Shown piece after piece: positions 8,717-18,089 of a stretch of DNA of 64,000 nucleotides. The notes under the pieces are model-generated. The model was not told the origin of the DNA. It saw only the letters and a program-made list of their open reading frames with translations, and searched no databases. A program made the position numbers and the translations under genes. Source of the DNA: Streptomyces vietnamensis. Lineage in GTDB: Bacteria; Actinomycetota; Actinomycetes; Streptomycetales; Streptomycetaceae. Position 1 is the first letter of the stretch; each line of letters begins with the position of its first letter. The stretch is taken from assembly GCF_000830005.1 (NCBI RefSeq), contig NZ_CP010407.1:5584001-5648000 (forward strand). Reading direction: 5' to 3'.

Positions 8717-9403
8717 TCAGATGCCCAGGAGCCAGCGCCCGCCGCCGATCAGGGCGGATATCGCGACCGTGTGGAAGAACAGGAGCCACACCCCGGCGGG
8801 CACGTGGGTGAGCCGCGAGAGCTGGTCCGCGTCCGAGTCGGGCGCGCCGCCGTGGCGCCGCTTCGCCTGGAGCTCGAAGGCCGGGCGGACACCGCCGAAC
8901 AGCAGGAACCAGACCACCGCGTACGCGAACACGGACTGGACGTCGGGGCCGGTCAGCCAGGAGACGAGGACGAAGGCGGCGCCCGTCAGGACGACGGTGA
9001 GGACCCCGTACGCGTTGCGGACCATCACGAGCAGCGCGAGCAGCAGGGCGGTCGCGATCCACAGCAGCAGGGTGACGTGCCCGGTGCCGAGCAGGGCGGC
9101 GCCGCCGAGCCCGAGCAGCGGGGCCGCCGGATAGCCGGCGGCGAGGGTGAGGACCACGCCGAGGCCGGTCGGGCGGCCCCGGGTCACGGTCAGCCCGCTG
9201 GTGTCCGAGTGCAGCCGGATCGCCTCCAGGCGACGGTTGCAGGCGAGGGCGACGAGCCCGTGGCCGCCCTCGTGGGCGATGGTGATCGCGTTGCGGGCCG
9301 GGAGCCAGAGCCGCCGGAACACGACCAGGCTCAGCGCGCAGACGGCCGTGGCGTAGACGATCCACTCGGTGGGAGCGGGCTGGGTGCCGAGGATCTCGGT
9401 CAT
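8717..9403 (-). CDS. M50-family (site-2 protease-like) membrane protein
   Basis: A 228-residue integral membrane protein with about six hydrophobic helices. HEGGH at residues 44-48 matches the HExxH zinc-protease motif of M50B-type proteins, and the helix carrying it is partly amphipathic. Loss of a clear downstream third metal ligand (such as NxxPxxxxDG) leaves catalysis uncertain. It lies upstream of aroA in the same direction. A divergent SRAP gene starts about 100 bases away. Confidence 0.8.
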   Translation of the reverse strand: MTEILGTQPAPTEWIVYATAVCALSLVVFRRLWLPARNAITIAHEGGHGLVALACNRRLEAIRLHSDTSGLTVTRGRPTGLGVVLTLAAGYPAAPLLGLGGAALLGTGHVTLLLWIATALLLALLVMVRNAYGVLTVVLTGAAFVLVSWLTGPDVQSVFAYAVVWFLLFGGVRPAFELQAKRRHGGAPDSDADQLSRLTHVPAGVWLLFFHTVAISALIGGGRWLLGI

Positions 9404-9506
9404 TTCGCGGACGGCTCCTCGGTCGTGATCAGAAGGGGTTGGTGCATCGCACCATCGTTGAGGGGTGGGGGCGGGAGACGGGTGGGAACGTGGCAGTGTG
9501 GCACGC

Positions 9507-10322
9507 ATGTGCGGACGGTTTGCATCGAGTCGGCGGCCCGAGGACCTCGTCGAGGCCTTCGGGATCGAGAAGTGGGAGCCGGAGGAGGCCCTGGCCCCCG
9601 ACTGGAACGTGGCCCCGACCAAGGAGGTCTGGGCCGTTCTGGAGCGTCCTCTGAAAGACGCCGGATCCCGGCGGCCGGTTCGCCAGCTGCGCGCGCTGAG
9701 ATGGGGGCTCGTCCCGTCCTGGGCGAAGTCGCCCGAGGGCGCCGCCCGGATGATCAACGCGCGCGCGGAGACCGTCGACGAGAAGCCCTCCTTCAAGCGC
9801 GCCTTCCAGTCCCGCCGGTGCATCCTGCCCGCCGACGGCTACTACGAGTGGGTGACCGGGACCGCCGAACGCGACCTGGAGGTCGAGGGGAAGAAGAAGC
9901 GGGCCCGCAAGCAGCCGTACTTCGTGACCCCGGCGGACGGCTCCGTCTTCGCGATGGCCGGGCTCTACGAGTTCTGGCGGGACGGCACCCTGCCGCCCGA
10001 GCACCCCGCCGCGTGGTGGGTGACCTGCTCGGTGGTCACCACCGAGGCCGAGACCGGCCCGCTCGGCGTCGCCCCCGCAGAGGGCCCGCGCTCGCTCGCC
10101 GAGATCCACCCCCGGATGCCGCTGATGCTGACCGAGGACCGCTGGGACGCCTGGCTCGACCCGGCGCGCACCGACCCCGAGGAGCTGCGCGGGCTGCTCG
10201 CCCCGCCGCCGGGCGGCCTGATGCGGGCCTACCCGGTCGCCACCGCCGTCAGCAACGTCCGCAACAACGGCCCCGAGCTCCTGGCCGAGCTCGACGGCCC
10301 GGAAGTCGGCACGCTCTTCTGA
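9507..10322 (+). CDS. SRAP-domain protein (YedK/HMCES)
   Basis: A 271-residue SOS-response-associated peptidase-like protein. The mature N-terminus is Cys2 (MCGRF), which in this family forms a covalent thiazolidine crosslink with abasic sites in single-stranded DNA and shields them. Other active-site residues are visible: Asn in DWNVAPT (about 34), Glu in DGYYEW (about 117) and His in IHPRMPLML (about 212). The start at 9507 is fixed by the need for Cys at position 2; a 14-codon longer frame would abolish it. No strong Shine-Dalgarno sequence is visible. Confidence 0.93.
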   Translation: MCGRFASSRRPEDLVEAFGIEKWEPEEALAPDWNVAPTKEVWAVLERPLKDAGSRRPVRQLRALRWGLVPSWAKSPEGAARMINARAETVDEKPSFKRAFQSRRCILPADGYYEWVTGTAERDLEVEGKKKRARKQPYFVTPADGSVFAMAGLYEFWRDGTLPPEHPAAWWVTCSVVTTEAETGPLGVAPAEGPRSLAEIHPRMPLMLTEDRWDAWLDPARTDPEELRGLLAPPPGGLMRAYPVATAVSNVRNNGPELLAELDGPEVGTLF

Positions 10323-10410
10323 CTCCCCGGGCCCGCGGGCGGCAGGATTCCGACCCTCGGGCCCGCGGGCGGCAGGATTCCGACCTCCGGGCCCGCGGGG
10401 CGGCAGGATG
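10321..10410. repeat. Three 30-bp direct repeats
   Basis: Three tandem 30-bp units (10321-10350, 10351-10380 and 10381-10410) share the core GGGCCCGCGGGCGGCAGGAT. They lie between the SRAP stop and the hydrolase start. The third copy has a shifted G and abuts the hydrolase start codon, so it may supply its ribosome-binding region. Confidence 0.85.
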
Positions 10411-10415
10411 GGGAC

Positions 10416-11048
10416 GTGACACAGTACGAAACCGTTTCCACCGACGCCGGTGAGGCACGCATCACCTGGTACGCGGGCACGAAGCCGTGGGCCGTCCTCG
10501 CCCTCGGGCACGGCGCCGGCGGCGGCGTCGAGGCCCGCGACCTCCAGGCCCTCGCCGCGGCACTGCCCGCGCACGGCGTGACCGTCGCCCTCGTCGAGCA
10601 GCCCTGGCGGGTCGCCGGCAAGAAGGTCGCGCCCGCGCCGAAGACCCTCGACGCCGGCTGGCGCGGCCTCTGGCCGAACCTCGCGAAGCCCGGCCTCCCG
10701 GTGATCGCGGGCGGCCGCAGCGCCGGCGCCCGGGTCGCCTGCCGCACCGGCCGGGAGCTCGGCGCGCTCGCCGTCCTCGCGCTGAGCTTCCCGCTCCACC
10801 CGCCGGGCAAGCCCGAGAAGACCCGTGCCGAGGAGCTCCTCGGCACCGGGCTCCCCACGCTCGTCGTCCAGGGCGGCAACGACCCCTTCGGGCGGCCCGA
10901 GGAGTTCCCGGAAGGCCCGTACGGCCTCGTCGAGGTCCCGTACGGGGACCACGGCTTCGCCGTAGCCAAGCGCGCGCCGCTGACCCAGGACGAGGCCCTC
11001 GCCGGTCTCGTCGACGGCGTCACCGAGTGGATCTCCGCCCTCCGCTGA
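10416..11048 (+). CDS. Alpha/beta-hydrolase family protein
   Basis: A 210-residue compact alpha/beta hydrolase. The nucleophile elbow GRSAGA places Ser at about residue 105, Asp follows in GGNDPFG (about 158) and His in YGDHGFA (about 186), giving a complete triad. The early GHGAGGG loop is the likely oxyanion hole. Length and motifs fit the dienelactone-hydrolase/KANL3-like group; the substrate is unknown. The GTG start follows GGGGAC closely. It ends 18 bases before the SigR-type promoter. Confidence 0.82.
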   Translation: MTQYETVSTDAGEARITWYAGTKPWAVLALGHGAGGGVEARDLQALAAALPAHGVTVALVEQPWRVAGKKVAPAPKTLDAGWRGLWPNLAKPGLPVIAGGRSAGARVACRTGRELGALAVLALSFPLHPPGKPEKTRAEELLGTGLPTLVVQGGNDPFGRPEEFPEGPYGLVEVPYGDHGFAVAKRAPLTQDEALAGLVDGVTEWISALR

Positions 11049-11066
11049 CGTACGCCCCCCGCCCCC

Positions 11067-11093
11067 GGGAATGTTGAGCGAGGGACCACTGTT
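11067..11093 (+). promoter_or_regulatory. SigR-dependent promoter (sigRp2 type)
   Basis: GGGAAT (11067-11072) and GTT (11091-11093) are separated by 18 bases, matching the known SigR consensus GGAAT-N18/19-GTT. It lies 45 bases before the upstream start codon of sigR. This gives positive autoregulation and a transcript carrying the long SigR form. Confidence 0.85.
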
Positions 11094-11137
11094 GTGGAGA
11101 ACGTCGGTGTGAGAGCAAGGAAGAGGGAGTCCGTCGT

Positions 11138-11955
<818 letters not shown>

Positions 11956-11959
<4 letters not shown>

Positions 11960-12273
11960 GCTGCGGAGAGCCGCACGAGACGGATTGCTCAGAGGTCCTG
12001 GACCATCTCTACGAGTTCCTCGACCATGAGATGCCCGACAGTGACTGCACCAAGTTCGAGGTGCACTTCGAGGAGTGCTCCCCGTGCCTGGAGAAGTACG
12101 GCCTGGAGCAGGCGGTGAAGAAGCTCGTCAAGCGCTGCTGCGGCAGTGACGACGTCCCCACCGACCTGCGCGCCAAGGTCATGGGCCGGATCGACCTGAT
12201 CCGCGCCGGACACCTGGTGCCCGAGCAGGACATCACGGTGGCCGCCCCGCAGACGCCCGCCCCGCAGGAGTAA
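11956..12273 (+). CDS. rsrA: Redox-sensing zinc anti-sigma factor
   Basis: A 105-residue ZAS-family anti-sigma factor. Cys11, His37, Cys41 and Cys44 are all present at the same positions as in the S. coelicolor prototype (H-x3-C-x2-C core plus Cys11). Cys3, Cys31 and a Cys61-Cys62 pair are also seen. Reduced RsrA binds Zn and sequesters SigR; a disulfide involving Cys11 releases it. Translation is coupled to sigR through an ATGA overlap. Confidence 0.96.
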
Positions 12274-12344
12274 CCGCAGGAGCGAGGGCAGGGGCAGCCG
12301 CAGGAGCAACACTCCTTCCCGTACAGCCGTATCAGGGGAGCGAC

Positions 12345-12373
12345 AGGCCGCCGCGACGCGTTCGCGGCGGCCT
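12345..12373 (+). terminator. Terminator of sigR-rsrA
   Basis: A perfect 12-bp stem (12345-12356 with 12362-12373) and a 5-nt loop lie about 70 bases after rsrA. Confidence 0.7.
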
Positions 12374-12463
12374 CGCGCATATATCAGCTTGTATCACCCG
12401 ATGGTGCGAATCACCGGGAGCGCGCCGCCCCCGCCCGCCCAACTCGCTAGCGTGACGGGCGTG

Positions 12464-13972
12464 ATGGGCGTGAAGGTCATTCCGCGCGCGGCCCGCGTGT
12501 ACATCGGCTGCGCCCTGCTCGGCGCCGGGGCCTGCGCCCTGCCCGCGCTGCGCCCCGGCGCGCCCGTCCCCTGGGGCACGGCCGCGCTCCTCGCCGCCCT
12601 GTACGCGCTCTGCGAGCTGCCCGCCCGCTGCCGGCTCCTCGGCCGCACCCTCGGCGCCGCCGTCCCCATGGGCACCGGCTCCTTCTTCCCCGTACTCCTC
12701 GCCTCCGCACTGCTCCTGCCGCCCGCCGCCGCCGCGCTCACCGCGATCCCCGGCAGCCTCCTCGCCCGCGTCGAGGAACCCCCCGCCGCACCCCGCCGCG
12801 CCTGGCGGGCCGCCGCCACGGCCCTCGCCGTCTGGACCGCCGCCCTGACCGCCGGCACCCTCGGCGGCCCCACCGCCCTCGGCCACGGCCCGGACGCCCC
12901 CGACCTGCCGTACGCCCTGCTGCCCGCCGGCGCCGCCGCCCTCGCCTTCTGCCTCGCCCTCACCGCCCTCGACGGCGGCATCCGCGCCACCGCCGGCGGA
13001 CTGCCCTTACGGACCGCCTGGCGCGGCCTCCTCGGCCGGGCCCTCGCCCCGCACACCGTCCACGGCCTCGCCGGACTCATGATGGCCGTCCTCTGGCGCA
13101 GCACGTACGGCCCCGTCGCGGCGCTCTTCGTCCTCCTCCCCATGTACATCTCCTGCTGGGTCTTCGCCCAGTACCACCGCGAGCGCGCCGCCCACCAGGC
13201 CACCATCCGCGCCCTCGTCCAGGCCGTCGACATCAAGGACCGCTACACCCGCGGCCACAGCGAACGCGTCGGCCACGCCTCCGTCCTGATCGCCCGTGAG
13301 CTCGGCATGACCGAGGACCGCCTCGACGTCGTCCGCTTCGCCGGCATCCTCCACGACGTCGGCAAACTCGGCGTCCCCACCCGGGTCCTCACCAAGGACG
13401 GCCCCCTCACCCCCGAGGAACGCCAGGTCATCGAACTCCACCCCGAGTACGGCCACGAGATGGTCCGCGGCATCGGCTTCCTCGGCGAGGCGCGCGCCGC
13501 GATCCTCCACCACCACGAACGCATGGACGGCAGCGGCTACCCGTACGGGCTCCACGGGGAACAGATCCCCGAGTTCGCCCGGGTCGTGGCCGTCGCCGAC
13601 GCCTTCGACGCCATGACCTCCACCCGCTCCTACAGCCGTGCCCGCCCCGTCCCCACCGCCCTCGCCGAACTGGAACGCTGCGCCGGCACCCAGTTCGACC
13701 CCCGGATGGTCACCGCCCTCACCCGGGCCCTGGACCGGCACGGCTGGCAGCCCGCCGTCACCGCCGACGAACCGGCCCCGCAGCCCGCCGTCACCGCCGA
13801 CGGGACCACGGGCGCGTCCCCGCAGCCCGCCGTCACCGCCGACGGGACCACGGGCGCGTTCCCGCAGCCCGCCGTCACCGCCGACGGGACCACGGGCGCG
13901 TCCCCGCGGCCCGAGCCCGTCCCACCACCGCGCGAACCCCTCCCCGCACCGGCCGCCAAGGAGCCCGCGTGA
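12464..13972 (+). CDS. HD-GYP-domain membrane protein
   Basis: About 502 residues: an N-terminal membrane region of several Ala/Leu-rich helices (about 10-250), then an HD-GYP domain (about 265-440) and a disordered tail. The HD-GYP signature is complete: HSERVGH, GILHDVGK and HHERMDGSGYP. Such domains hydrolyse cyclic di-nucleotides. The tail holds 14-residue tandem repeats. Codon 13007-13009 is TTA (in GLPLRT), read only by the bldA tRNA in Streptomyces, so translation should be developmentally timed. The start is uncertain: the ATG at 12464 is chosen among nearby GTG codons. It is coupled to the next gene by a GTGA overlap. Confidence 0.88.
   Translation: MGVKVIPRAARVYIGCALLGAGACALPALRPGAPVPWGTAALLAALYALCELPARCRLLGRTLGAAVPMGTGSFFPVLLASALLLPPAAAALTAIPGSLLARVEEPPAAPRRAWRAAATALAVWTAALTAGTLGGPTALGHGPDAPDLPYALLPAGAAALAFCLALTALDGGIRATAGGLPLRTAWRGLLGRALAPHTVHGLAGLMMAVLWRSTYGPVAALFVLLPMYISCWVFAQYHRERAAHQATIRALVQAVDIKDRYTRGHSERVGHASVLIARELGMTEDRLDVVRFAGILHDVGKLGVPTRVLTKDGPLTPEERQVIELHPEYGHEMVRGIGFLGEARAAILHHHERMDGSGYPYGLHGEQIPEFARVVAVADAFDAMTSTRSYSRARPVPTALAELERCAGTQFDPRMVTALTRALDRHGWQPAVTADEPAPQPAVTADGTTGASPQPAVTADGTTGAFPQPAVTADGTTGASPRPEPVPPPREPLPAPAAKEPA
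13748..13906 (+). repeat. 42-bp coding tandem repeat
   Basis: Three full 42-bp units (13781-13822, 13823-13864 and 13865-13906) follow a shorter degenerate 33-bp unit at 13748. They encode QPAVTADGTTGASP-like repeats in the tail of the HD-GYP protein. The near identity of the copies implies recent expansion. Confidence 0.92.
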
Positions 13973-15225
13973 GACCCGGCGCCCTCACCGTCGGCACCGT
14001 GCACGGCGCCGCCCTCCTCCTCGGCCTCGCCGCCTTCGCCCACACCCTCTGGCACGGCATCGACGAACCCGGCAACGCCCTCGCCTTCGGCACCCTCATC
14101 GCCCTCGGCGAACTCGCCCGCTGGGGCGCCACACCCGGCGAACGCGAACCCGCACCGCTCGCCGCCGCCGGAGCCCTCGCGTACGCCCTGCTCGGCACCA
14201 GCGCCGGCACCGCCACCACCCACGGCGTCCTCCAGACCGTCGCCGTCGTCGTCGCCGCGGGCCTCGCCGGGATCGTCCCCCACACCGCCCGCGGACACGG
14301 CCCCGACCCCGACCACCTCGCCCGCCGCGTCCTCACCGTCGGCTTCGCCGCGCTCTGCTTCCAGCCCCTCTACAACTCGGGCACCGTCACCGAGCACCTC
14401 GGCCAGGGCCCCGCCTACGCCCTCTTCCTGGTCCTCCTGCTCGCCCTGACCGCCCTGTGCGACGCCGTCCTCGCCGCCCTCGTGCTCCGCGCCCGCACCG
14501 GATTCCCGTACGGCCCCCTCCTCCGCGACGAACTCCGCGCCCTCCTCGGCATCGGCTCCGCCGTCTGCGCCACCGGCACCGTCATGGCCCTCGGCGTCGC
14601 CGCCGCCGGCCTCTGGGCCCTGCCCGTCCTCGCCGTACCCCTCCTGCTCACCCAGGTCTCCTTCCGGCGGTACGCGGCCGTCCGCACCGTCAACCGGCAG
14701 ACCATCGCCTCCCTCGCCCGCGCCACCGAGATCGCCGGCTGCACCCCGCCCGGGCACGCCCGCCGCGTCGCCGCCCTCAGCGCCGCCGTCGGACGCGAGC
14801 TCGGCCTCTCCGGGACCGAGCTGACCGTCCTGGAGCACGCGGCGCTCATGCACGACATCGGACAGCTCTCCCTCGTCGACCCGGTCGCCGGCGGTGCCAC
14901 CGCCCTCCTGCCCGCCGAGGAACAGCGCCGGATCGCCCTCCTGGGCGGCGAGGTCGTCCGCAGGACCGGCGTCCCCGAGGCCGTCGCCGTCGTCGTGGAA
15001 CGGCAGGCCGACCCGTACCGCGAGCAACCGCCGGCCGCCCGGATCGTCCGCGCCGTGAACGCCTACGACGACCTCGCCGGCGAGAGCGCGGGCGCCGCCC
15101 TCGACGCCCTGGAACGGCTCAGGCTCGGCACCGCCCGCGACTACCACCCGGACGTCGTCGAGAGCCTGGCCAGGGTCCTGGCGCGAGGCGGACCCACTGG
15201 GGTGACCTCGGGCGTCCCTGGGTAA
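13969..15225 (+). CDS. Degenerate HD-domain membrane protein
   Basis: A 418-residue protein with the same architecture as its upstream neighbour: about six or seven membrane helices (10-235) then an HD-like domain (about 250-400). MHDIGQ is kept, but the first His motif is reduced to HARRVAAL, and HHE/GYP are replaced by VERQADPYREQ, so phosphodiesterase activity is unlikely. It probably forms a heteromer with, or regulates, the catalytic paralogue. The GTG start overlaps the previous stop by four bases. The pair likely arose by tandem duplication. Confidence 0.82.
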   Translation: MRPGALTVGTVHGAALLLGLAAFAHTLWHGIDEPGNALAFGTLIALGELARWGATPGEREPAPLAAAGALAYALLGTSAGTATTHGVLQTVAVVVAAGLAGIVPHTARGHGPDPDHLARRVLTVGFAALCFQPLYNSGTVTEHLGQGPAYALFLVLLLALTALCDAVLAALVLRARTGFPYGPLLRDELRALLGIGSAVCATGTVMALGVAAAGLWALPVLAVPLLLTQVSFRRYAAVRTVNRQTIASLARATEIAGCTPPGHARRVAALSAAVGRELGLSGTELTVLEHAALMHDIGQLSLVDPVAGGATALLPAEEQRRIALLGGEVVRRTGVPEAVAVVVERQADPYREQPPAARIVRAVNAYDDLAGESAGAALDALERLRLGTARDYHPDVVESLARVLARGGPTGVTSGVPG

Positions 15226-15304
15226 CCCATGGGTAATGAGCGCGCGTCCGACCGGGCATGGTTGGATGCGAACAAGAGGGTGAAGCGACCGGCAGGCGGG
15301 AATC

Positions 15305-16285
15305 GTGAAGATCTTCGGGAAGGTACGGCATCGGCCCTCCGCCTCGTGGCGGCAGGCCACCGACCGCGCGTTCACGCTGATCGGCGACGGCCGGTACGAG
15401 GACGCGGGCGCACTCCTGACGCGCGCGGCGGATCTGGAGCCCTGGCTCTCCGAGTCCTGGTTCAACCTGGCGCTGCTGCACAAGTTCCGGCACGACTGGG
15501 AGCAGGCCCGGGCCGCCGGGCTGCGCGCCGTCGCGCTCCTCGACAAGGAGACCGGCGCCCCCGACTGGTGGAACGTGGGCATCGCCGCCACCGCCCTCCA
15601 GGACTGGCCGCTGGCCCGCCGCGCCTGGCAGGCCTACGGACTGAAGGTCCCCGGCGCCGCCGCGGGCACCGGCGAGCCCGCCGGCATGGAGCTCGGCAGC
15701 GCCGCCGTCCGCCTCTCGCCCGAGGGCGAGGCCGAGGTCGTATGGGGCCGGCGCCTGGACCCCGCCCGGATCGAGGTCCTCTCCATCCCGCTGCCGTCCT
15801 CCGGCCGCCGCTGGGGCGAGGTCGTCCTCCACGACGGCGTCCCGAACGGCGAGCGGACCACCACCGCAGGCCCCTCCTACCCGGTCTTCGACGAGATCGA
15901 GCTCTGGGCCCCGTCCCCCGTCCCCACCTGGGTAGTCCTCCTGGAGGCCGCCACCGAGGCCGACCGGGACGCCCTGGAGCAGCTCGCCGCAGAGGCCGGA
16001 TTCGCCGCCGAGGACTGGTCCTCCTCCGTACGGCTGCTCTGCCGCGCCTGCTCCGAGTCGACCATGCCCAGCGCCGAGGGCGAGGGCGAGCACTCCGACC
16101 CGCACGACCACAGCGAACCGGGACACCCCGGCCCCCTCGGCCACCGCTCGCCCGGCGAGCTGTGGGTCCCCGAGCGGGAGTGCGGCATCGCGGCCCCGGC
16201 GGGCCTGGTGCGGGGCCTTCTGGACGGCTGGGTGGCGGACAGCCCGGACAGCCGGGAATGGCGGGATCTTGAGGAAGTCTGCTGA
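15305..16285 (+). CDS. TPR-repeat protein
   Basis: A 326-residue soluble protein. Residues 15-120 form two or three TPR-like repeats (YEDAGALLTRAADLEPWLSE and similar). The C-terminal part (about 125-326) is a conserved actinobacterial domain of unknown role, containing VWGRRLDPARIEVLSIPLPS and a paired-Cys LLCRAC. A His/Asp-rich stretch (about 258-275) could bind metal. The GTG at 15305 is used with a weak GGCGGGAAT upstream. It lies between the HD pair and def in the same direction and may be co-transcribed with either. Confidence 0.78.
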   Translation: MKIFGKVRHRPSASWRQATDRAFTLIGDGRYEDAGALLTRAADLEPWLSESWFNLALLHKFRHDWEQARAAGLRAVALLDKETGAPDWWNVGIAATALQDWPLARRAWQAYGLKVPGAAAGTGEPAGMELGSAAVRLSPEGEAEVVWGRRLDPARIEVLSIPLPSSGRRWGEVVLHDGVPNGERTTTAGPSYPVFDEIELWAPSPVPTWVVLLEAATEADRDALEQLAAEAGFAAEDWSSSVRLLCRACSESTMPSAEGEGEHSDPHDHSEPGHPGPLGHRSPGELWVPERECGIAAPAGLVRGLLDGWVADSPDSREWRDLEEVC

Positions 16286-16357
16286 CCGCTGCCCGTAGGC
16301 TGTACATCGCACCTACCACGGGGTGTACCGGTTCGAGGAAGAAGGCGTACGGCGGAC

Positions 16358-17008
16358 ATGTCGCAGCAGGGCACTGATCAGGAGCAGACGGGCGTGTACG
16401 CCGTGGACGACGAGGGCTTCATCGTCGACACCGAGGACACCGAGGAGCGCGAGACCGCCCACCGCGAGCGCGGCACCTCGCGCCCCATCACGGTCGTGGG
16501 CAACCCCGTCCTGCACCGGGAGTGCAAGGACGTCACCGAGTTCGACGACGAGCTCGCGCAGCTGATCGACGACATGTTCGCCAGCCAGCGCACCGCCGAG
16601 GGCGTCGGCCTCGCCGCCAACCAGATCGGCGTCGACCTCAAGGTCTTCGTCTACGACTGCATGGACGACGAGGGCAAGCGCCACGTCGGCCACGTGATCA
16701 ACCCGGTCCTCGTCGACCTGCCGGCCGAGCTCCGCGTCCTCGACGAGTCCAACGAGGGCTGCCTGTCGGTCCCGACCGCGTACGCCGAGCTGGCCCGCCC
16801 GGACTACGCCGAGGTCACCGGCCAGGACATGAAGGGCAACCCGATCAAGGTCCGCGGCACCGGCTACTTCGCCCGCTGCCTCCAGCACGAGACGGACCAC
16901 CTGTACGGCTTCCTCTACATCGACAAGCTGTCGAAGCGCGACCGCAAGGACGCCCTCCGCCAGATGGAAGAGGGCACGCCGCGCTACCCGGTCGTCCCGA
17001 ACGAGTGA
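16358..17008 (+). CDS. def: Peptide deformylase
   Basis: A 216-residue enzyme that removes the formyl group from nascent N-terminal Met. All three family motifs are present: [10 protein letters not shown] (about 83-92), EGCLSVP (about 132-138) and QHETDHL (about 176-182), with Cys and two His as metal ligands. The N-terminal 40 residues, rich in Asp and Glu, are an extension seen in some actinobacterial PDFs. It is convergent with nrdB across a shared terminator. Confidence 0.95.
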   Translation: MSQQGTDQEQTGVYAVDDEGFIVDTEDTEERETAHRERGTSRPITVVGNPVLHRECKDVTEFDDELAQLIDDMFASQRTAEGVGLAANQIGVDLKVFVYDCMDDEGKRHVGHVINPVLVDLPAELRVLDESNEGCLSVPTAYAELARPDYAEVTGQDMKGNPIKVRGTGYFARCLQHETDHLYGFLYIDKLSKRDRKDALRQMEEGTPRYPVVPNE

Positions 17009-17027
17009 CGTTCCCGTAGAGACGCGA

Positions 17028-17061
17028 AAGGGCCCCGCACTCCTCGGAGTGCGGGGCCCTT
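17028..17061. terminator. Bidirectional terminator between def and nrdB
   Basis: A perfect 16-bp stem (17028-17043 and 17046-17061) with a 2-nt loop separates convergent genes. A-rich and T-rich ends on both strands suit either direction. Confidence 0.85.
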
Positions 17062-17072
17062 CCACGTACCGG

Positions 17073-18089
17073 CTAGAAGTCCTCGTCGAGGTCCACCGAG
17101 CCCTCGACCGCCACCTGGTAGGCGGACGGGCGGCGCTCGAAGAAGTTGGTCAGCTCCTGGACGCCCTGGAGCTCCATGAACGCGAACGGGTTCTCCGAGC
17201 CGAAGACCGGCGGGAAGCCGAGGCGCACGAGCCGCTGGTCGGCGACGCACTGGAGGTACTCGCGCATCGACTCGGTGTTCATGCCCGGCAGGCCGTCGCC
17301 GCACAGGTCACGGCCGAACTGCAGCTCCGCCTCGACGGCCTCCTTCAGCATGTCCGTGACCTGCTGCTGCAGCGCGTCGTCGAAGAGCTCGGGCTCCTCC
17401 TTGCGGACGGTGTCCACGACCTCGAACGCGAAGTTCATGTGCATGGTCTCGTCGCGGAACACCCAGTTGGTGCCCGTCGCCAGGCCGTGCAGCAGACCGC
17501 GCGACCGGAACCAGTACACGTACGCGAAGGCGCCGTAGAAGAACAGGCCCTCGATGCAGGCCGCGAAGCAGATCAGGTTCAGCAGGAAGCGGCGGCGGTC
17601 GGCGGCCGTCTCCAGCTTCTCGATCTTCTCGACCGAGTCCATCCACTTGAAGCAGAACTGCGCCTTCTCGCGGATGGAGGGGATGTTCTCGACGGCGGCG
17701 AACGCGGCGGCGCGGTCGTCCGGGTCGGGGAGGTACGTGTCCAGGAGGGTCAGGTAGAACTGGACGTGCACCGCCTCCTCGAAGAGCTGACGGCTCAGGT
17801 ACAGCCGCGCCTCCGGGGAGTTGATGTGCTTGTAGAGCGTCAGGACCAGGTTGTTCGCCACGATCGAGTCGCCCGTCGCGAAGAACGCGACCAGACGGCC
17901 GATCATGTGCTGCTCGCCGGGGGTGAGCTTGGCGAGGTCGGCGACGTCCGAGTGGAGGTCGACCTCCTCGACGGTCCAGGTGTTCTTGATGGCGTCCCGG
18001 TAGCGCTCGTAGAAGTCCGGGTAGCGCATGGGGCGGAGCGTGAGCTCGAAGCCCGGGTCCAGGAGGTTCTTCTTCTCGGTGGAGCTCAT
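17073..18089 (-). CDS. nrdB: Class Ia ribonucleotide reductase, small (beta) subunit
   Basis: A 338-residue R2 subunit that houses the di-iron/tyrosyl radical cofactor. Carboxylate/His ligand motifs EEAVHVQFY (about 105-113) and FRDETMHMNF (about 213-222) are present. The C-terminal tail ends SVDLDEDF, the type of acidic peptide that docks on NrdA. The ATG overlaps the nrdA stop by one base (TAATG), so translation is coupled. No nrdS-like regulator follows; the operon ends at the hairpin shared with def. Confidence 0.95.
   Translation of the reverse strand: MSSTEKKNLLDPGFELTLRPMRYPDFYERYRDAIKNTWTVEEVDLHSDVADLAKLTPGEQHMIGRLVAFFATGDSIVANNLVLTLYKHINSPEARLYLSRQLFEEAVHVQFYLTLLDTYLPDPDDRAAAFAAVENIPSIREKAQFCFKWMDSVEKIEKLETAADRRRFLLNLICFAACIEGLFFYGAFAYVYWFRSRGLLHGLATGTNWVFRDETMHMNFAFEVVDTVRKEEPELFDDALQQQVTDMLKEAVEAELQFGRDLCGDGLPGMNTESMREYLQCVADQRLVRLGFPPVFGSENPFAFMELQGVQELTNFFERRPSAYQVAVEGSVDLDEDF

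Noticed and set aside
10321..10410. Possible CRISPR array
   Set aside because: The 30-bp units are directly contiguous with no unique spacers, and no cas genes are present.
15298..15324. SigR-type promoter at the start of the TPR gene
   Set aside because: GGGAAT is followed after 18 bases by GGT, not GTT, and it overlaps the start codon.
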